From contig NC_031776.1 in assembly GCF_001522545.3 (NCBI RefSeq), positions 36,089,918 to 36,153,917 of the forward strand: DNA of 64,000 nucleotides, given 5' to 3'. Position 1 is the stretch's first letter. Every line of letters starts with the position of its first letter. This document shows, in pieces, positions 63,996-64,000 of this stretch. The notes below the pieces were generated by a model. It searched no databases. It was not told where the DNA came from and worked only from the letters and a program-made list of their open reading frames with translations. Origin of the DNA: Parus major. Lineage: Eukaryota > Chordata > Aves > Passeriformes > Paridae. The position numbers were made by a program, and so were the translations under genes.

Positions 63996-64000
63996 CTGAG

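Noticed and set aside
62217..63420. 300-400 residue frames across the large gap
   Set aside because: Almost entirely N; the open frame is an artefact of unknown bases. The same holds for long frames at 3158-3917, 12611-13343, 21240-22185 and 27153-27960.

Overview
The window is vertebrate nuclear DNA, most likely from a bird. It holds two convergent genes: the last three coding exons of RIF1 on the + strand (291-1336) and the 3' half of NEB (nebulin) on the - strand (4910-63995). RIF1 and NEB are tail-to-tail neighbours in other vertebrates, and the gene order here matches. Avian origin is inferred from the compact introns, several CR1-type LINE 3' tails and a solo LTR of songbird-like appearance; the species cannot be named from sequence alone.

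Layout on the + coordinate. 1-1336 is the RIF1 C-terminus, and 1337 to about 2275 is its 3' UTR with AATAAA at 2248. About 2276-4900 is the intergenic zone plus the NEB 3' end. It has a 570-base assembly gap (3271-3840) between two minisatellites, and the exon(s) for the NEB SH3 domain are not visible, so they probably lie in that gap. 4910-6488 holds three exons of the Ser-rich linker. 6999-7519 holds the last nebulin modules. 7832-19560 is an array of fourteen 93-base exons, each one 31-residue module, which is the alternatively spliced Z-disc region. 20309-30914 holds single-module exons of 99-114 bases. About 31529-63995 is the super-repeat rod, where seven modules (called A to G here) recur in order and module A carries the [DN]L.WL[KR]G signature.

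I resolve 90 NEB coding exons, about 103 modules. Every internal repeat exon starts and ends in phase 0, with GT-AG junctions, so any can be skipped or duplicated in frame. Fused multi-module exons (312 bases = E+F+G, 204 = A+B, 198 = F+G) dominate at the high-coordinate end, and the same modules are split among separate exons towards the 3' end.

No operon, CRISPR array, tRNA or rRNA was seen. The most rewarding observations are: a one-module excess in one super-repeat that points to a mutually exclusive exon pair (37009-37113 and 36344-36448); near-identical, GC-rich stretches shared by non-adjacent 312-base exons, suggesting gene conversion; a wrongly sized gap inside one of these exons; the missing SH3 exon(s); and a recurring GTTAAA motif next to the Z-disc exons.
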